A stretch of 64,000 bases of DNA from Agromyces italicus DSM 16388 (GCF_000421545.1 NZ_ATXF01000008.1:62001-126000); one strand, 5' to 3'; shown: positions 43,970 through 53,870, numbered from the stretch's first letter. Program-made: numbers and translations. The notes: a model not told the origin generated them from the sequence alone.

Positions 43970-44296
43970 GTGGCAGCCGGGCATTCGTTCTCCACAACGG
44001 ACTGGTGTGCAATCGAGCCCGTAGTCCACCCGGGCGAATCCGGAGAAGCTCGCTGGCGGACGAAGTCCATCGGCGCGCTGCGCCTGCGGGTCGTGGAGTA
44101 CACACCCGGCTATGTCGCTGATCACTGGTGCTCGCGCGGGCACGTGCTGCTCGTCCTGAAGGGCGAATTGCGGACCGAGTTGAATGACGGTCGCGTGCTC
44201 ATGCTGCGAGCCGGACAGAGCTACGAGGTCGCCACCGACCAAGAAGCGCACCGGTCGTCCTCGACCACCGGCGCAACGCTGTTCATCGTCGATTGA
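43970..44296 (+). CDS. DHCW-motif cupin-fold protein
   Basis: The 108-residue protein is a small single-domain cupin of the group annotated as DHCW motif cupin fold proteins. It shows RVVEYTPGYVADHWCSRGHVLLVLKGEL and the second strand set around MLRAGQSYEVATDQEAHRSSS. No enzyme activity is assigned in the family. GTG 43970 is the first standard in-frame start but lacks a ribosome binding site. An in-frame ATC at 43946 lies 6 bases after a perfect GAGGAG, so the real start may be there. Confidence 0.75.
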   Translation: MAAGHSFSTTDWCAIEPVVHPGESGEARWRTKSIGALRLRVVEYTPGYVADHWCSRGHVLLVLKGELRTELNDGRVLMLRAGQSYEVATDQEAHRSSSTTGATLFIVD

Positions 44297-44427
44297 TCGA
44301 GCGACCTCGTTCGCCGCAAACGATCAGATGAGGCTTCGCCCGGTCCGATGGGCGGTCACTGGGCTTCCTCGTGGATGCCGTTGAGATGACGACCGGCGTT
44401 GACTCCCGCCAGCTGGTCCGACGCTCG

Positions 44428-45228
44428 TCACGTCGTCCGAGTGCGCCCCTGTTCGAGGTGACGGGCGGTCGCCTCGTCGGCCGGGTAGAAGGCCTCGATA
44501 CGAAGTTCGTCGACCGTCACGTCGAGCGCCGACTCGACGGCGGACGAGATGCTGAAGAAGCTCAGGTCGCCGAGTTGCGTTGAGAGGATGAGAGGGACCA
44601 CGACATCGCCTGCTCCGGGCGCTCCGGGCGCGCCGGGCGCTTCGGCCGGGTACGCGTTCACTTCGTCGGCGAGCGAGCGGAGGCGCGGGTCGCCCGTGCG
44701 CTGGGCTCGAGCTGTGACCTGGCCGATCAGGTGTGTGCGCCATTGGCCGAGGTTGCGGATACGGGGAGCGAGTCCTTCGGGGTGCAGCGAGAGCCGCACG
44801 GCATTGACCGGGGGATCGAGCAGGTCGCCGGAACACCCCTCGAGCAGAATGTCGGTGGCCGCGTTGCGATCGACGATGTCCCACCACCGGTCGAGCAGGA
44901 GGGCAGGGTGTGGATGGTGCGCGTCGAGGATCCGACCGAGCGCCGCGCTCACCGCGAGGAGTTCGGGTGCGTCGAGGGCGCGTTCAGGATGCTGCGGGGC
45001 GAAGCCCGCGGAGAGCAGCAGGTGATTCCGTTCCCGTAGCGGCACGTCGAGGTGGTTCGCAAGCCGCTGGATCATCTCGCGGGTGGGGTTGGATCTCCCC
45101 GTCTCGACGAAGCTGAGGTGCCGCGTGGAGACCTCTGCCAGCGACGCCAGGTCGAGCTGGCTGAGTCGACGCCGTTCCCGCCACCCGCGAAGCAGGCTTC
45201 CGATGTCGGCGGCATGCATGGCAGTCAT
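44428..45228 (-). CDS. XRE-family regulator with MmyB-like ligand domain
   Basis: The 266-residue protein has an N-terminal helix-turn-helix of the XRE type (about residues 9-65, LLRGWRERRRLSQLDLASLAEVSTRHLSFVETGRSNP, in parts) and the MmyB-like ligand-binding domain (about 95-258) with LDRWWDIVDRNAA and LHPEGLAPRIRNLGQW. Such regulators usually bind small metabolites, possibly fatty acids, and control a divergent gene. Here the SnoaL-like gene is divergent. A run of Ala-Pro-Gly triplets (about 44609-44645) interrupts the domain and comes from 9-bp repeats. Confidence 0.9.
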   Translation of the reverse strand: MTAMHAADIGSLLRGWRERRRLSQLDLASLAEVSTRHLSFVETGRSNPTREMIQRLANHLDVPLRERNHLLLSAGFAPQHPERALDAPELLAVSAALGRILDAHHPHPALLLDRWWDIVDRNAATDILLEGCSGDLLDPPVNAVRLSLHPEGLAPRIRNLGQWRTHLIGQVTARAQRTGDPRLRSLADEVNAYPAEAPGAPGAPGAGDVVVPLILSTQLGDLSFFSISSAVESALDVTVDELRIEAFYPADEATARHLEQGRTRTT

Positions 45229-45360
45229 GTCTCCCGACTCTAGCGACGCTCATGCATCACGCCCATGACCTCCGAGGTAATCGACGTGCCACCGTGCGAA
45301 CGCGGACGATGGGCTCGACGCCGCGGCACGAAGTCGCGGAACGCACCGGAAGGACGTCTG

Positions 45361-45714
45361 ATGAACACTGTTCGTGAACGCTATCTCGCCACCTGGAACG
45401 CTCCAGATGATGCCATCCGCTCGCAATTGCTCCGCGAGCACTGGTCGGAATCCGCTGCGTACATCGACCCCCTCACCGAAGCCGCCGGCCTCGAAGCGAT
45501 CGGGGCCACGATCGCGGCCGTGCGCGAACAATTCCCCGGGTTCGTGTTCTCGGTCGTCGGCGAAGCCGACGCACATCACCGGCAAGTCCGATTCCAGTGG
45601 GGTCTCGGGGCTGCCGATGCTGAGCCTGTGGTCATCGGATTCGACGTCGTCACGATCGACGATGCCGGACGCATCGAGCACGTGCTCGGCTTCCTCGACC
45701 GGGTCCCGGGATAG
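45361..45714 (+). CDS. SnoaL-like (NTF2-fold) protein
   Basis: The 117-residue protein fits the SnoaL-like/NTF2 fold: N-terminal helix RYLATWNAPDDAIRSQLLREHWSESAAYIDPLTEAAG, central FVFSVVGEADAHHRQVRFQWGLG and final VVTIDDAGRIEHVLGFLDRV. Members are often paired with MmyB-type regulators. Substrate and activity are unknown. ATG 45361 follows GGAAGGA; an upstream frame extension to 45265 lacks family similarity. Confidence 0.75.
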   Translation: MNTVRERYLATWNAPDDAIRSQLLREHWSESAAYIDPLTEAAGLEAIGATIAAVREQFPGFVFSVVGEADAHHRQVRFQWGLGAADAEPVVIGFDVVTIDDAGRIEHVLGFLDRVPG

Positions 45715-45812
45715 GGAGCGCCGCGGTCGAGCCGATCGATGTCGGAATCGTGCAGATGTTCTCGCGTGCCGGGGTTCGCGGTCCGAGTCGATCGGTCGCA
45801 TGGCACCCCGCC

Positions 45813-45818
45813 TAGGCT
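45813..45818 (+). promoter_or_regulatory. -10 box of pabB, leaderless type
   Basis: TAGGCT is followed by six bases (mostly G) and the pabB ATG, so the start codon should be the first transcribed bases. Confidence 0.5.
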
Positions 45819-45824
45819 TGGGGG

Positions 45825-47288
45825 ATGCCCCGTCGAATCCGGTCTCGTGCGCTGGGGTTCTGGCGCGACCCGGCCGAGGTGTTCCGGACTCGATACGCCG
45901 ATGCCGAGTACGTCGTCTGGCTCGACGGAGGCGACGCCGCGAACGGCATGAGCGTGCTCGGACGGGCGCACCCGAGGAGCGAGTTCGTCACCGCGGTCCT
46001 CGCGGCGAACGAAGATGCAAGGCCCGGCACGGGCCGGGTCGAAGCGGTGCGTCCCGTCGCGGATGCCCCGACCGCGACGGTGCGCGAGGGCTCGATGTTC
46101 GAGCTGCTCGCCGAGGCGCTCGCGCTGCCCGTGGTCGCCCTCGCACCAGCGGAGCGGGCCGCGGGCCCGCTCGGCTGGTTCGGCTGGTTCGGCTACGAAC
46201 TCGGCGCGGCGGCCGACCGCGTGCCGGTCGCGAACGCCGAGACGCCCGACGCGGCGTTCCTGTTCCTCGACCGGGTGCTCGTCTTCGACCACGCCGCACG
46301 CGAACTGCGGCTGGTCTGGCTCGACTCCGACGACGGCGAGGCGTGGGCCGACGATGAGGCGCAGACGCTGGGCGGTCGTGTCGATGGCGACGGTGACCCG
46401 GCGACCACGAGCCATCCGCACCGCCCGACCGCAGCGCCCACCCGAGCCCCCGTCGCACGCTGGCGTCACGATGCCGCGCGCTACGCCGAACTCATCGAGG
46501 AGTGCCAGGCGGCGATCGTGCGCGGCGACGCCTACCAGCTCTGCCTCACGAACCGGGTCGATGTCGACGTGCACCCCGACCCGGCCGAGACCTATCTCGC
46601 GCTCCGCACGTCGAGCCCGAGTCACCACGGCGGTTACCTGCGGTTCGGCGAGTTCGCGCTGCTCAGCGCCTCGCCCGAGCAGTTCCTGCTCGTCGAACCG
46701 TCGGGGCGGGTGTCGACCAAGCCGATGAAGGGAACGCGCCCGCGCGATGCCGATCCGTTCCGTGACGCGGCCCTCCGGGCCGAGCTCCTCGCGAGCCACA
46801 AGGAGCGCGCCGAGAACCTCATGATCGTCGACCTCATGCGCAACGACCTCGGCCGCGTCGCCGAGCTCGGCAGCGTCGGCGTCGACGGACTCCTCGAGGT
46901 CGAGGAGTACGCGCACGTGCACCAACTCGTCTCGACCGTGCACGCCCGGATCGCGCCGCCGCTCTCCGTGCTCGACGTCGTGCGCGCCGCCTTCCCGGCC
47001 GGCTCGATGACGGGGGCTCCGAAGCACAGCGCGATGGCGATCCTGCACGGGCTCGAGCAGGGGCCGCGAGGGGTCTACTCGGGCGCGTTCGGCTACCTCG
47101 GCGTCGACGGCGGCGCCGATCTCGCCATGGTGATCCGATCGATCGTGCTCACCCCGTCGGGTGCGAGCATCGGCACGGGCGGCGGCATCACGGCGCTCTC
47201 GGTGGCGTCGGAGGAGATCGAGGAGACCCGCGTGAAGGCCCGTGCCCTCCTCGCGGTGCTCGACGCGGCATCCACCCCCGCCGAGTGA
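45825..47288 (+). CDS. pabB: Aminodeoxychorismate synthase component I
   Basis: The 487-residue chorismate-utilising enzyme makes 4-amino-4-deoxychorismate for folate synthesis with ammonia from a glutamine amidotransferase partner. It shows [61 protein letters not shown] and [12 protein letters not shown]. These match PabB better than TrpE (IKGTRPR), but exact specificity is by family only. The pabA partner is not in this window. GTGA at the stop could also serve leuS. Confidence 0.85.
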   Translation: MPRRIRSRALGFWRDPAEVFRTRYADAEYVVWLDGGDAANGMSVLGRAHPRSEFVTAVLAANEDARPGTGRVEAVRPVADAPTATVREGSMFELLAEALALPVVALAPAERAAGPLGWFGWFGYELGAAADRVPVANAETPDAAFLFLDRVLVFDHAARELRLVWLDSDDGEAWADDEAQTLGGRVDGDGDPATTSHPHRPTAAPTRAPVARWRHDAARYAELIEECQAAIVRGDAYQLCLTNRVDVDVHPDPAETYLALRTSSPSHHGGYLRFGEFALLSASPEQFLLVEPSGRVSTKPMKGTRPRDADPFRDAALRAELLASHKERAENLMIVDLMRNDLGRVAELGSVGVDGLLEVEEYAHVHQLVSTVHARIAPPLSVLDVVRAAFPAGSMTGAPKHSAMAILHGLEQGPRGVYSGAFGYLGVDGGADLAMVIRSIVLTPSGASIGTGGGITALSVASEEIEETRVKARALLAVLDAASTPAE

Positions 47289-47377
47289 CTAGGCTGGATA
47301 CCCGAGTGCGCCGTGCTCCGGCGCGCCCTGCAGACCCCGCGGCGGAGCCCGCCGAGCGACACACGATTGAGAGTCAC

Positions 47378-49951
47378 GTGGCACACGATCACGACCCTGC
47401 ACACGCCGAACCCGGCGCGTACGACTTCGCCGCGATCCAGGCGAAGTGGCTTCCCGTGTGGGACGAGCTCCAGCCGTTCCGCGCCGGGGCGTCGGGCGAC
47501 ACGCGGCCCCGCAAGTACGTCCTCGACATGTTCCCGTACCCCTCGGGCGACCTGCACATGGGCCACGCCGAGGCGTTCGGCTTCGGCGACATCGCGGCGC
47601 GCTACTGGCGCCATCAGGGCTTCGACGTCCTGCACCCGATCGGCTGGGACTCGTTCGGCCTGCCCGCCGAGAACGCGGCGATCAAGCGCGGCGCAGACCC
47701 CCGCGAGTGGACCTACGCGAACATCGCGCAGCAGAAGGCCTCATTCCGCCAGTACGCGCCGAGCTTCGACTGGTCTCGCGAGCTGCACACCTCCGACCCC
47801 GAGTACTACAAGTGGAACCAGTGGCTGTTCCTGAAGCTCTACGAGAAGGGCATCGCCTATCGCAAGGCGGGTCAGGTCAACTGGTGCCCCAACGACCAGA
47901 CCGTGCTCGCGAACGAGCAGGTCGTCGACGGGCATTGCGAGCGCTGCGGTGCCGTCGTGACGAAGAAGGCGCTGACGCAGTGGTACTTCCGCGTCACCGA
48001 CTACGCCGACCGGCTGCTCGACGACCTCAACCAGCTCGAGGGCACGTGGCCCTCGAAGGTCGTCTCGATGCAGCGCAACTGGATCGGCCGCTCGGCCGGC
48101 GCCGACGTCGAGTTCGAGATCGAAGGCCGTGAGGGCCGGGTGCCGGTGTTCACGACCCGCCCCGACACGCTCTACGGCGCGACCTTCATGGTCGTCGCGG
48201 TCGACTCCGACCTCGCGGCCGAACTCGCGGGCGGCGCCTCCGCCGAGGTGCGCATGCACTTCCAGGACTACCTCGACTCGGTGCGCGCCGAGACCGACAT
48301 CGAGCGTCTCGCGACCGACCGCCCGAAGACGGGCGTCTTCCTCGAGCGCTATGCCATCAACCCGCTGAACGGCGAGCGGCTGCCGATCTGGGCGAGCGAC
48401 TACGTGCTGGCCGACTACGGTCACGGTGCGATCATGGCCGTGCCCGCGCACGACCAGCGCGACCTCGACTTCGCGCGGGCCTTCAATCTGCCGGTGCGTG
48501 TCGTCGTCGACACGAACGCGCCCGTCACGGGGGTCATCCCGGTCATCCCGGTCGACGAGAACGGTGTGCCGTACCTGCCCGAAGACGTGCCGGCGCTCGA
48601 TCCGGCCGGCACTGGCGTCGCCCTGACCGGCGAGGGCCGGCTCATCAACTCGGGCCCGCTCGACGGACTCTCGAAGTCGAACGCGATCCGTCGCGCGATC
48701 GAGATCCTCGACGAGCGCGGCACCGGCCACGCCGCGAAGAACTACCGACTGCGCGACTGGCTGATCTCGCGGCAGCGATTCTGGGGCACGCCGATCCCGA
48801 TCATCCACTGCGCCGACTGCGGCGAGGTTCCGGTGCCCGAGAGCGAGCTGCCGGTGCGCCTGCCCGATGCGGCCGGTCTCGACCTCACCCCGAAGGGCAC
48901 GAGCCCGCTCGGCGGCGCCGGGGCCTGGGTGAACGTCGCCTGCCCGAACTGCGGCGGCGCGGCCAAGCGCGACTCCGACACGATGGACACCTTCGTCGAC
49001 AGCTCGTGGTACTACCTGCGGTACCTGAACGCGAACGACGACAGCCAGGCGTTCGATCCGTCCGAGGCTGAGAAGTGGGCGCCCGTCGACCAGTACGTCG
49101 GTGGCGTCGAGCACGCGATCCTGCACCTGCTCTACTCGCGCTTCATCACGAAGGTGCTGTTCGACCTCGGCTACCTCGGCTTCACCGAGCCGTTCACCTC
49201 GCTGCTGAACCAGGGCATGGTGCTCATGGACGGCTCGAAGATGTCGAAGTCGAAGGGCAACCTCGTCGAGTTCGCCTCCGAGCTCGCCGCGCACGGCACC
49301 GACGCGCTCCGCGTGACGCTCGCCTTCGCAGGCCCGCCTGAAGACGACATCGACTGGGCCGACCTGTCGCCCGTCGGCTCGGCGAAGTTCCTCGCGCGCG
49401 CCTGGCGCATCGCCGGCGAAGTGGCCTCCTCGCCCGACGTCGACTGGTCGACCGGTGACCGGGCGCTCCGACGCATCACCCACCGACTGCTCGCGGATGC
49501 CCCGGGGCTCGCCGAGGCGTACAAGTTCAACGTCATCGTGGCGCGCCTCATGGAGCTGGTGAATGCGACCCGCAAGGCGATCGACTCGGGGCCGGGGGCA
49601 TCCGATGCGGCCGTGCGCGAAGCGGCCGAGGTGACGGCGATGCTGCTCGACCTGTTCGCACCGTACACCGCCGAAGACATGTGGCAGCGTCTGGGTTACG
49701 AGCCGACGATCGCGCTCGTGCCGTGGCGCAAAGCCGACCCCGCGCTCCTCATCGAGGAGCAGGTGACGGCGGTCGTGCAGGTCGACGGCAAAGTGCGTGA
49801 CCGCCTTCAGGTCTCGCCGAAGATCTCGGGCGACGAGCTCGAGCAGCTCGCACGCGCCTCCGAGGCGGTCACGCGTTCGGTCGGCGACCGAGAGATCGTG
49901 AACGTGATCGTGCGTGCGCCTCGTCTCGTGAACATCGCGACGCGCGGCTGA
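47378..49951 (+). CDS. leuS: Leucyl-tRNA synthetase
   Basis: LeuRS charges tRNA-Leu. The 857-residue class I enzyme has the HIGH-type motif in [16 protein letters not shown], the editing domain (about 225-420), CxxC-type zinc residues (CADC and CPNC) and the SKMSKSKGN motif. GTG 47378 gives the family N-terminus MAHDHD; a GTGA overlap with pabB at 47285 would add 31 non-conserved residues, so it was not chosen. A weak hairpin terminator may follow. Confidence 0.93.
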   Translation: MAHDHDPAHAEPGAYDFAAIQAKWLPVWDELQPFRAGASGDTRPRKYVLDMFPYPSGDLHMGHAEAFGFGDIAARYWRHQGFDVLHPIGWDSFGLPAENAAIKRGADPREWTYANIAQQKASFRQYAPSFDWSRELHTSDPEYYKWNQWLFLKLYEKGIAYRKAGQVNWCPNDQTVLANEQVVDGHCERCGAVVTKKALTQWYFRVTDYADRLLDDLNQLEGTWPSKVVSMQRNWIGRSAGADVEFEIEGREGRVPVFTTRPDTLYGATFMVVAVDSDLAAELAGGASAEVRMHFQDYLDSVRAETDIERLATDRPKTGVFLERYAINPLNGERLPIWASDYVLADYGHGAIMAVPAHDQRDLDFARAFNLPVRVVVDTNAPVTGVIPVIPVDENGVPYLPEDVPALDPAGTGVALTGEGRLINSGPLDGLSKSNAIRRAIEILDERGTGHAAKNYRLRDWLISRQRFWGTPIPIIHCADCGEVPVPESELPVRLPDAAGLDLTPKGTSPLGGAGAWVNVACPNCGGAAKRDSDTMDTFVDSSWYYLRYLNANDDSQAFDPSEAEKWAPVDQYVGGVEHAILHLLYSRFITKVLFDLGYLGFTEPFTSLLNQGMVLMDGSKMSKSKGNLVEFASELAAHGTDALRVTLAFAGPPEDDIDWADLSPVGSAKFLARAWRIAGEVASSPDVDWSTGDRALRRITHRLLADAPGLAEAYKFNVIVARLMELVNATRKAIDSGPGASDAAVREAAEVTAMLLDLFAPYTAEDMWQRLGYEPTIALVPWRKADPALLIEEQVTAVVQVDGKVRDRLQVSPKISGDELEQLARASEAVTRSVGDREIVNVIVRAPRLVNIATRG

Positions 49952-50009
49952 GCCGTGCGGTCGGGGTGACCTCTCCTCGACAGTCGAGTCGACACCGGGA
50001 TGTTCCGAT

Positions 50010-50027
50010 CCCTCCCGCCTCGGAGGG
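50010..50027 (+). terminator. Weak hairpin after leuS
   Basis: CCCTCC and GGAGGG (50010-50015 with 50022-50027) form a 6-bp stem with a 6-base loop, followed only by TTCG. It may stop leuS transcripts before the comEA promoter, but lacks a T run. Confidence 0.3.
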
Positions 50028-50049
50028 TTCGCCCCAGCCCGAGCGCTCA

Positions 50050-50055
50050 TAGATT
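50050..50055 (+). promoter_or_regulatory. -10 box of comEA, leaderless type
   Basis: TAGATT is followed by six bases and the comEA ATG. No ribosome binding site lies within the short gap, suggesting a leaderless transcript for comEA-comEC. Confidence 0.5.
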
Positions 50056-50061
50056 GCGGGG

Positions 50062-50751
50062 ATGACGCCCTCCGACCCGTCTGATCCGCTCGCTGCGCTC
50101 GACCCTTCGGCACGGCGGGCGTCCGCGCGCGTGCGATTGGGTGTCGGTGCGGCCATCGCGCTGTTCATCGCCGCGGTCGCCGTCGCCGCGATGCTGTCCT
50201 TCGCGAGCTCGGGTGGGGGAGCGCAGCCCAGCGTGTCGTTCTCGGGTTCCTCCGGTGACGGTGGAGCCGGTGGCTCGGGGTCGGGCTCGGGCTCGGGCTC
50301 GGCGGTCGATGCGGGCGCATCATCGCCGGCGGTGCTCGTCCACGTGCTCGGTGCCGTCGCCGAACCCGGGCTCGTCGAGCTCGGCGAGGGCGCCAGGGTG
50401 GTCGACGCGATCGCCGCCGCCGGCGGGCTGACGGCCGAGGCCGATCCCGCCGGCGTGAACCTCGCGCGCACGGTCGCCGACGGCGAGCAACTCGTCGTGC
50501 CCGTCGTCGGAGCGGCGCCGGCCGCAGGTACCGGCCCGGCCGGGAACGCCCCTTCCGACGGCAAGGTGCATCTCAACACGGCCGACGTGGCCGAACTCGA
50601 TACCCTGCCGCGCATCGGCCCGGCGCTCGCGCAGCGCATCATCGATTGGCGCGAGGCCAACGGGCCGTTCACGAGCACCGAGCAATTGCTCGATGTCGCG
50701 GGCATCGGCGACGCCGTGTACTCGGGCCTCGCCGAGCTGGTGGCTCCCTGA
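50062..50751 (+). CDS. comEA: ComEA-like DNA-binding protein
   Basis: The 229-residue protein has one N-terminal membrane anchor (about residues 30-49), a Gly/Ser-rich linker from 6-bp repeats (about 50276-50303), an SLBB domain (VHVLGAVAEPGLVELGEGARVVDAI) and a C-terminal helix-hairpin-helix DNA-binding domain (VHLNTADVAELDTLPRIGPALAQRI). ComEA binds extracellular DNA and hands it to ComEC for uptake. comEC follows immediately. Confidence 0.9.
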   Translation: MTPSDPSDPLAALDPSARRASARVRLGVGAAIALFIAAVAVAAMLSFASSGGGAQPSVSFSGSSGDGGAGGSGSGSGSGSAVDAGASSPAVLVHVLGAVAEPGLVELGEGARVVDAIAAAGGLTAEADPAGVNLARTVADGEQLVVPVVGAAPAAGTGPAGNAPSDGKVHLNTADVAELDTLPRIGPALAQRIIDWREANGPFTSTEQLLDVAGIGDAVYSGLAELVAP

Positions 50752-53175
50752 ATGCGTGACGCGAGGCTGGTCGCGCCCGCAGTCGCCGCCTGGGCGGCGG
50801 CGTGGGTGGCGGTGGCCGCACCCGACGCCGGCATTTCGCCGTGGACCGTCGCCGCGGGGCTCTGGGGACTCGCGGTGATTCTGCTGCTCACCGCGCTGCT
50901 CGCGCACGGGCACCGGCGCGGCAACCTGCATCGGCGGGCAGCACTCCTCCGCTCCGTGGCCGCCACTGCCTCGATCGCCGCCGCCTCGGCGGCGCTCGTC
51001 GCGAGTTCGGCCGGGTTCGCCTCGGCCGCCAGGAATGCCTCGCCGATCGCGCCGGCCGCAGAGACCCGATCGACCGTCGAGGTGGTCGTCGAGCTCACAT
51101 CGGTGCCGCGCGCGATGGTCTCGGTGTCGCCGGCGTGGTCGGCGACGCCCGCAACGGAGGACGACGGCGCCGGCGCGACGACCGGCCCGGTGCGCTCGTC
51201 GATGCGGATCGAGGGGCGGCTCGTGCGCGTCGACGGAGCTGCGGTCGCACCCGTGCCGGTCAGCGGGGCCGTCGAGGCGGTGCCTGCGTCACTTCAGCTC
51301 GGCGCGCTGCTCGCGTTCACGGCTCGCGCGTCGCCCGAACCCTCGGTCGAGGCCTCCGCCTACCGACTCAGTGCACTGTCCGACGTCGAGATCACCGCGC
51401 CTCCCGCCTGGCTCGCCTGGAGCGCCGGCCTGCGTACCGGCTTCGCCGACGCAGCCACGCGACTCGGCGGCGACGGCGGCGCCCTCGTGCCCGGGCTCGC
51501 GATCGGCGACACGAGCGCGGTCGGCGAACCGCTCGACGCGGCCATGAAGGCGAGTTCGCTCAGCCACCTCACCGCGGTGTCGGGGGCGAACTGCGCGATC
51601 GTCACGGCCGCCGCCTTCGCCCTGGCCGCGGCGCTGGGGCTTCGCCGGAGCATCCGCGTGATCATCGCACTGCTGGCGCTGGGTGCGTTCGTCGTGCTGG
51701 TCACGCCCGAGTCGAGCGTCGTGCGGGCAGCGGTGATGGCCGTCGTCGTGCTGATCGCGGTCGCGGCGGGGCGGCCAGGCGGCGGACTCGCCGCGCTCGC
51801 GCTGGCGGTCGTCGTGCTGCTCGTCGTCGACCCCTGGTACGCGCGCGACTACGGCTTCGCGCTCTCGGTGTGCGCGACCGCGGGCCTCCTCGTGCTCGCC
51901 GGGCCGCTCTCACGGGCGCTCGCACGTGTGATGCCCGTGCCGCTCGCCGTGGTGCTCGGCGTGCCGCTCGCCGCGCAGCTCGCGTGCCAGCCCGTGCTCG
52001 TGCTGCTCGACCCGGCGATCGCGGTCTACGGGGTGCCCGCGAACCTGCTCGCTGCTCCGGCCGCGCCGATCGGCACCGTCGTGGGCCTGATCGGCTGCCT
52101 GCTGCTGCCCGTGCTGCCGTCTCTCGGGTACGCGGCGGTGCAGTTCGCGTGGCTGCCGGCGCAGTGGATCGCGGTCGTCGCGCACACGGCGGCGGCACTG
52201 CCGGCCGGACGGCTGCCCTGGCTTCCGGATGCCCCGGGCGCGCTGCTGCTCGCCGTGTGCACCGTGCTCGTGCTGCGCCTCGTGCTCGGCCGGCCGCTCG
52301 CACGCCGCGCGCGGGCCGTCGTGGCCGGCGCGCTCATCGTCGCCGTCGCGATTCAGCTGGGCGTCGTGGTCGGCGGGCCCGCGATCACCCGGGTGCAGCG
52401 GCCCCGCGACTGGGTGGTCGCCGCCTGCGACGTCGGCCAGGGTGACGCGGTGCTCCTCCGCCCGGGCGAGGCGACAGCGCTCATCGACACGGGGCCCGAC
52501 CCGGCCGCGCTGACCCGATGCCTCGAACTGCTCGGCGTCGACCGCATCGACCTGCTGGTGCTCACCCACTGGGACGCCGACCACGTCGGCGGAGTCGCCG
52601 CGGTCGAGGGCATCGTGTCGACCGTGCTGCACGGACCGCTCGACGGCGAACGCTCGTCGCGGGCGCTCGACCCGCTCGTCACGGAGGGAGCCGAGGCGAT
52701 CGCGGTGACCGCCGGTTCGCACGGCACACTCGGGCGCTCGCAATGGCGCGCGCTCTGGCCGATGTCCGACACCCCGCCCGGCAACGACGGGAGCGTCGTG
52801 CTCGAGGTCCTGGCGCCGAGCTACCACGGGGTGTTCCTCGGCGACCTGGGCGAGGACGCGCAGCGGCGGATGCTCACCGACTCGGGTCTCGGGCCGGTCG
52901 ATCTCGTGAAGGTGGCGCACCACGGTTCGGCCGACCAGCGCGAGGCGCTGTACGAACGGCTCGGTGCGTCGGTCGGGCTCATCGGCGTCGGTGCCGACAA
53001 CGGCTACGGGCATCCGACCGGCCGGTTGCTCGAACTGCTCGAACGCACCCGTACGATGCCGCTGCGCACCGACCTCTCGGGTACGATCGCCCTCTCACCG
53101 GCTGAGCGGGGGATGCGCGTCTGGAGCGAACGCGGGGGCGGCGACGGAGCGGCCGACGCGCCGATCGGCCGATGA
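50752..53175 (+). CDS. comEC: ComEC/Rec2-type DNA uptake channel
   Basis: The 807-residue protein has about ten membrane segments with the ComEC competence core (AVSGANCAIVTAAAFALAA) and a C-terminal metallo-beta-lactamase-like nuclease domain (CDVGQGDAVLL, IDTGPDPA, LTHWDADHVGG, KVAHHGSADQ). It should form the membrane channel that brings single-stranded DNA into the cytoplasm. It starts directly after the comEA stop and is convergent with the DHFR-fold gene. Confidence 0.92.
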   Translation: MRDARLVAPAVAAWAAAWVAVAAPDAGISPWTVAAGLWGLAVILLLTALLAHGHRRGNLHRRAALLRSVAATASIAAASAALVASSAGFASAARNASPIAPAAETRSTVEVVVELTSVPRAMVSVSPAWSATPATEDDGAGATTGPVRSSMRIEGRLVRVDGAAVAPVPVSGAVEAVPASLQLGALLAFTARASPEPSVEASAYRLSALSDVEITAPPAWLAWSAGLRTGFADAATRLGGDGGALVPGLAIGDTSAVGEPLDAAMKASSLSHLTAVSGANCAIVTAAAFALAAALGLRRSIRVIIALLALGAFVVLVTPESSVVRAAVMAVVVLIAVAAGRPGGGLAALALAVVVLLVVDPWYARDYGFALSVCATAGLLVLAGPLSRALARVMPVPLAVVLGVPLAAQLACQPVLVLLDPAIAVYGVPANLLAAPAAPIGTVVGLIGCLLLPVLPSLGYAAVQFAWLPAQWIAVVAHTAAALPAGRLPWLPDAPGALLLAVCTVLVLRLVLGRPLARRARAVVAGALIVAVAIQLGVVVGGPAITRVQRPRDWVVAACDVGQGDAVLLRPGEATALIDTGPDPAALTRCLELLGVDRIDLLVLTHWDADHVGGVAAVEGIVSTVLHGPLDGERSSRALDPLVTEGAEAIAVTAGSHGTLGRSQWRALWPMSDTPPGNDGSVVLEVLAPSYHGVFLGDLGEDAQRRMLTDSGLGPVDLVKVAHHGSADQREALYERLGASVGLIGVGADNGYGHPTGRLLELLERTRTMPLRTDLSGTIALSPAERGMRVWSERGGGDGAADAPIGR

Positions 53176-53187
53176 TTCACGAATCAT
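53172..53187. repeat. Palindrome across the convergent comEC and DHFR-like stop codons
   Basis: ATGATTC-AC-GAATCAT is a perfect 7-bp inverted repeat with a 2-base centre. It includes the comEC stop and ends one base before the stop of the convergent gene. It is unusually AT-rich for this genome and may act as a weak bidirectional terminator or a protein site. Confidence 0.5.
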
Positions 53188-53188
53188 G

Positions 53189-53758
53189 TCACGCCGTTGC
53201 CGGCGTCGGCCGGTAGCGCATGGCGACCGCCCCGGAACGGAACTCATGGCGATCCACGAGCTCGAGCCGGATGCGCTCGCGGAGCCCCGCGAGCAGCGTG
53301 GGCCCGTGCCCGGCGAGCACCGGCTGCACGAGGAACTCGTACTCGTCGATCAGTCCCAGATCCGCCAACGCCAGAGGGAGCGTCACGCCACCGACCCACA
53401 GGCCCTCGCCCGACTCCTGCTTGAGCCGTTGAACCTCTCGCCCCACGTCGCCTCGCACCAGCTCGGCATTCCAATCGGCCCCGCTCAGCGTGCTCGACAC
53501 GACGTACTTCTTCGCCCGGTCGATGGTCTCGGCGAACGGGATCTCCCACTCACGCATCCAGTCGGGCCAGGTGCCCGAGGCCGGCCTGCGCCACGCAGAT
53601 TCCATCATCTCGTAGGTCACCCGGCCGAACAGCAGGGCATCGGCTCGCTCCAGTTCGGCGCTCCAGAAGTGCATCGACTCCTCGTCGGGGGGCAGCCCTG
53701 CCTCGTGATGGCAGCATCCGTCGAGTGTGACGTTGATCGAGTAGCGAAGTGGCCTCAT
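53189..53758 (-). CDS. Dihydrofolate reductase-fold protein (RibD C-terminal family)
   Basis: This 189-residue protein belongs to the RibD C-terminal/DHFR-like group: LRYSINVTLDGCCHHEAGLPPDEE, ADALLFGRVTYEMM, KYVVSSTLSGADWNAELV, GEGLWVGGVTLPLALADLGLIDEYEF and VQPVLAGHGPTLL. These proteins bind NADPH-like cofactors, but few have known substrates, and most do not replace true DHFR. It is convergent with comEC and divergent from holA. Confidence 0.85.
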   Translation of the reverse strand: MRPLRYSINVTLDGCCHHEAGLPPDEESMHFWSAELERADALLFGRVTYEMMESAWRRPASGTWPDWMREWEIPFAETIDRAKKYVVSSTLSGADWNAELVRGDVGREVQRLKQESGEGLWVGGVTLPLALADLGLIDEYEFLVQPVLAGHGPTLLAGLRERIRLELVDRHEFRSGAVAMRYRPTPATA

Positions 53759-53864
53759 CCCGTTGCTCTCTCCCTCGAGACGCGCAGTGCGAATTCTCCG
53801 GACCGAACTCAGACTACTGTCGGCGCCGTTTCGGCCACCGCGCCTCGGCGTCGGCGGCCGACCC

Positions 53865-53870
53865 TAGACT
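53865..53870 (+). promoter_or_regulatory. -10 box upstream of holA
   Basis: TAGACT lies 24 bases before the holA GTG, with a GGGAGG ribosome binding site between them. Confidence 0.45.

Noticed and set aside
43509..44024. Open frame of 171 codons overlapping the AEC remnant and the cupin gene
   Set aside because: The translation is low-complexity and unlike any family. The overlapping frames encode a recognisable AEC tail and a cupin.
47285..47377. Alternative leuS start at GTG 47285 overlapping the pabB stop
   Set aside because: It would add 31 Arg/Ala/Pro-rich residues unlike LeuRS N-termini. The start at 47378 gives the normal family beginning, although the GTGA overlap is tempting.
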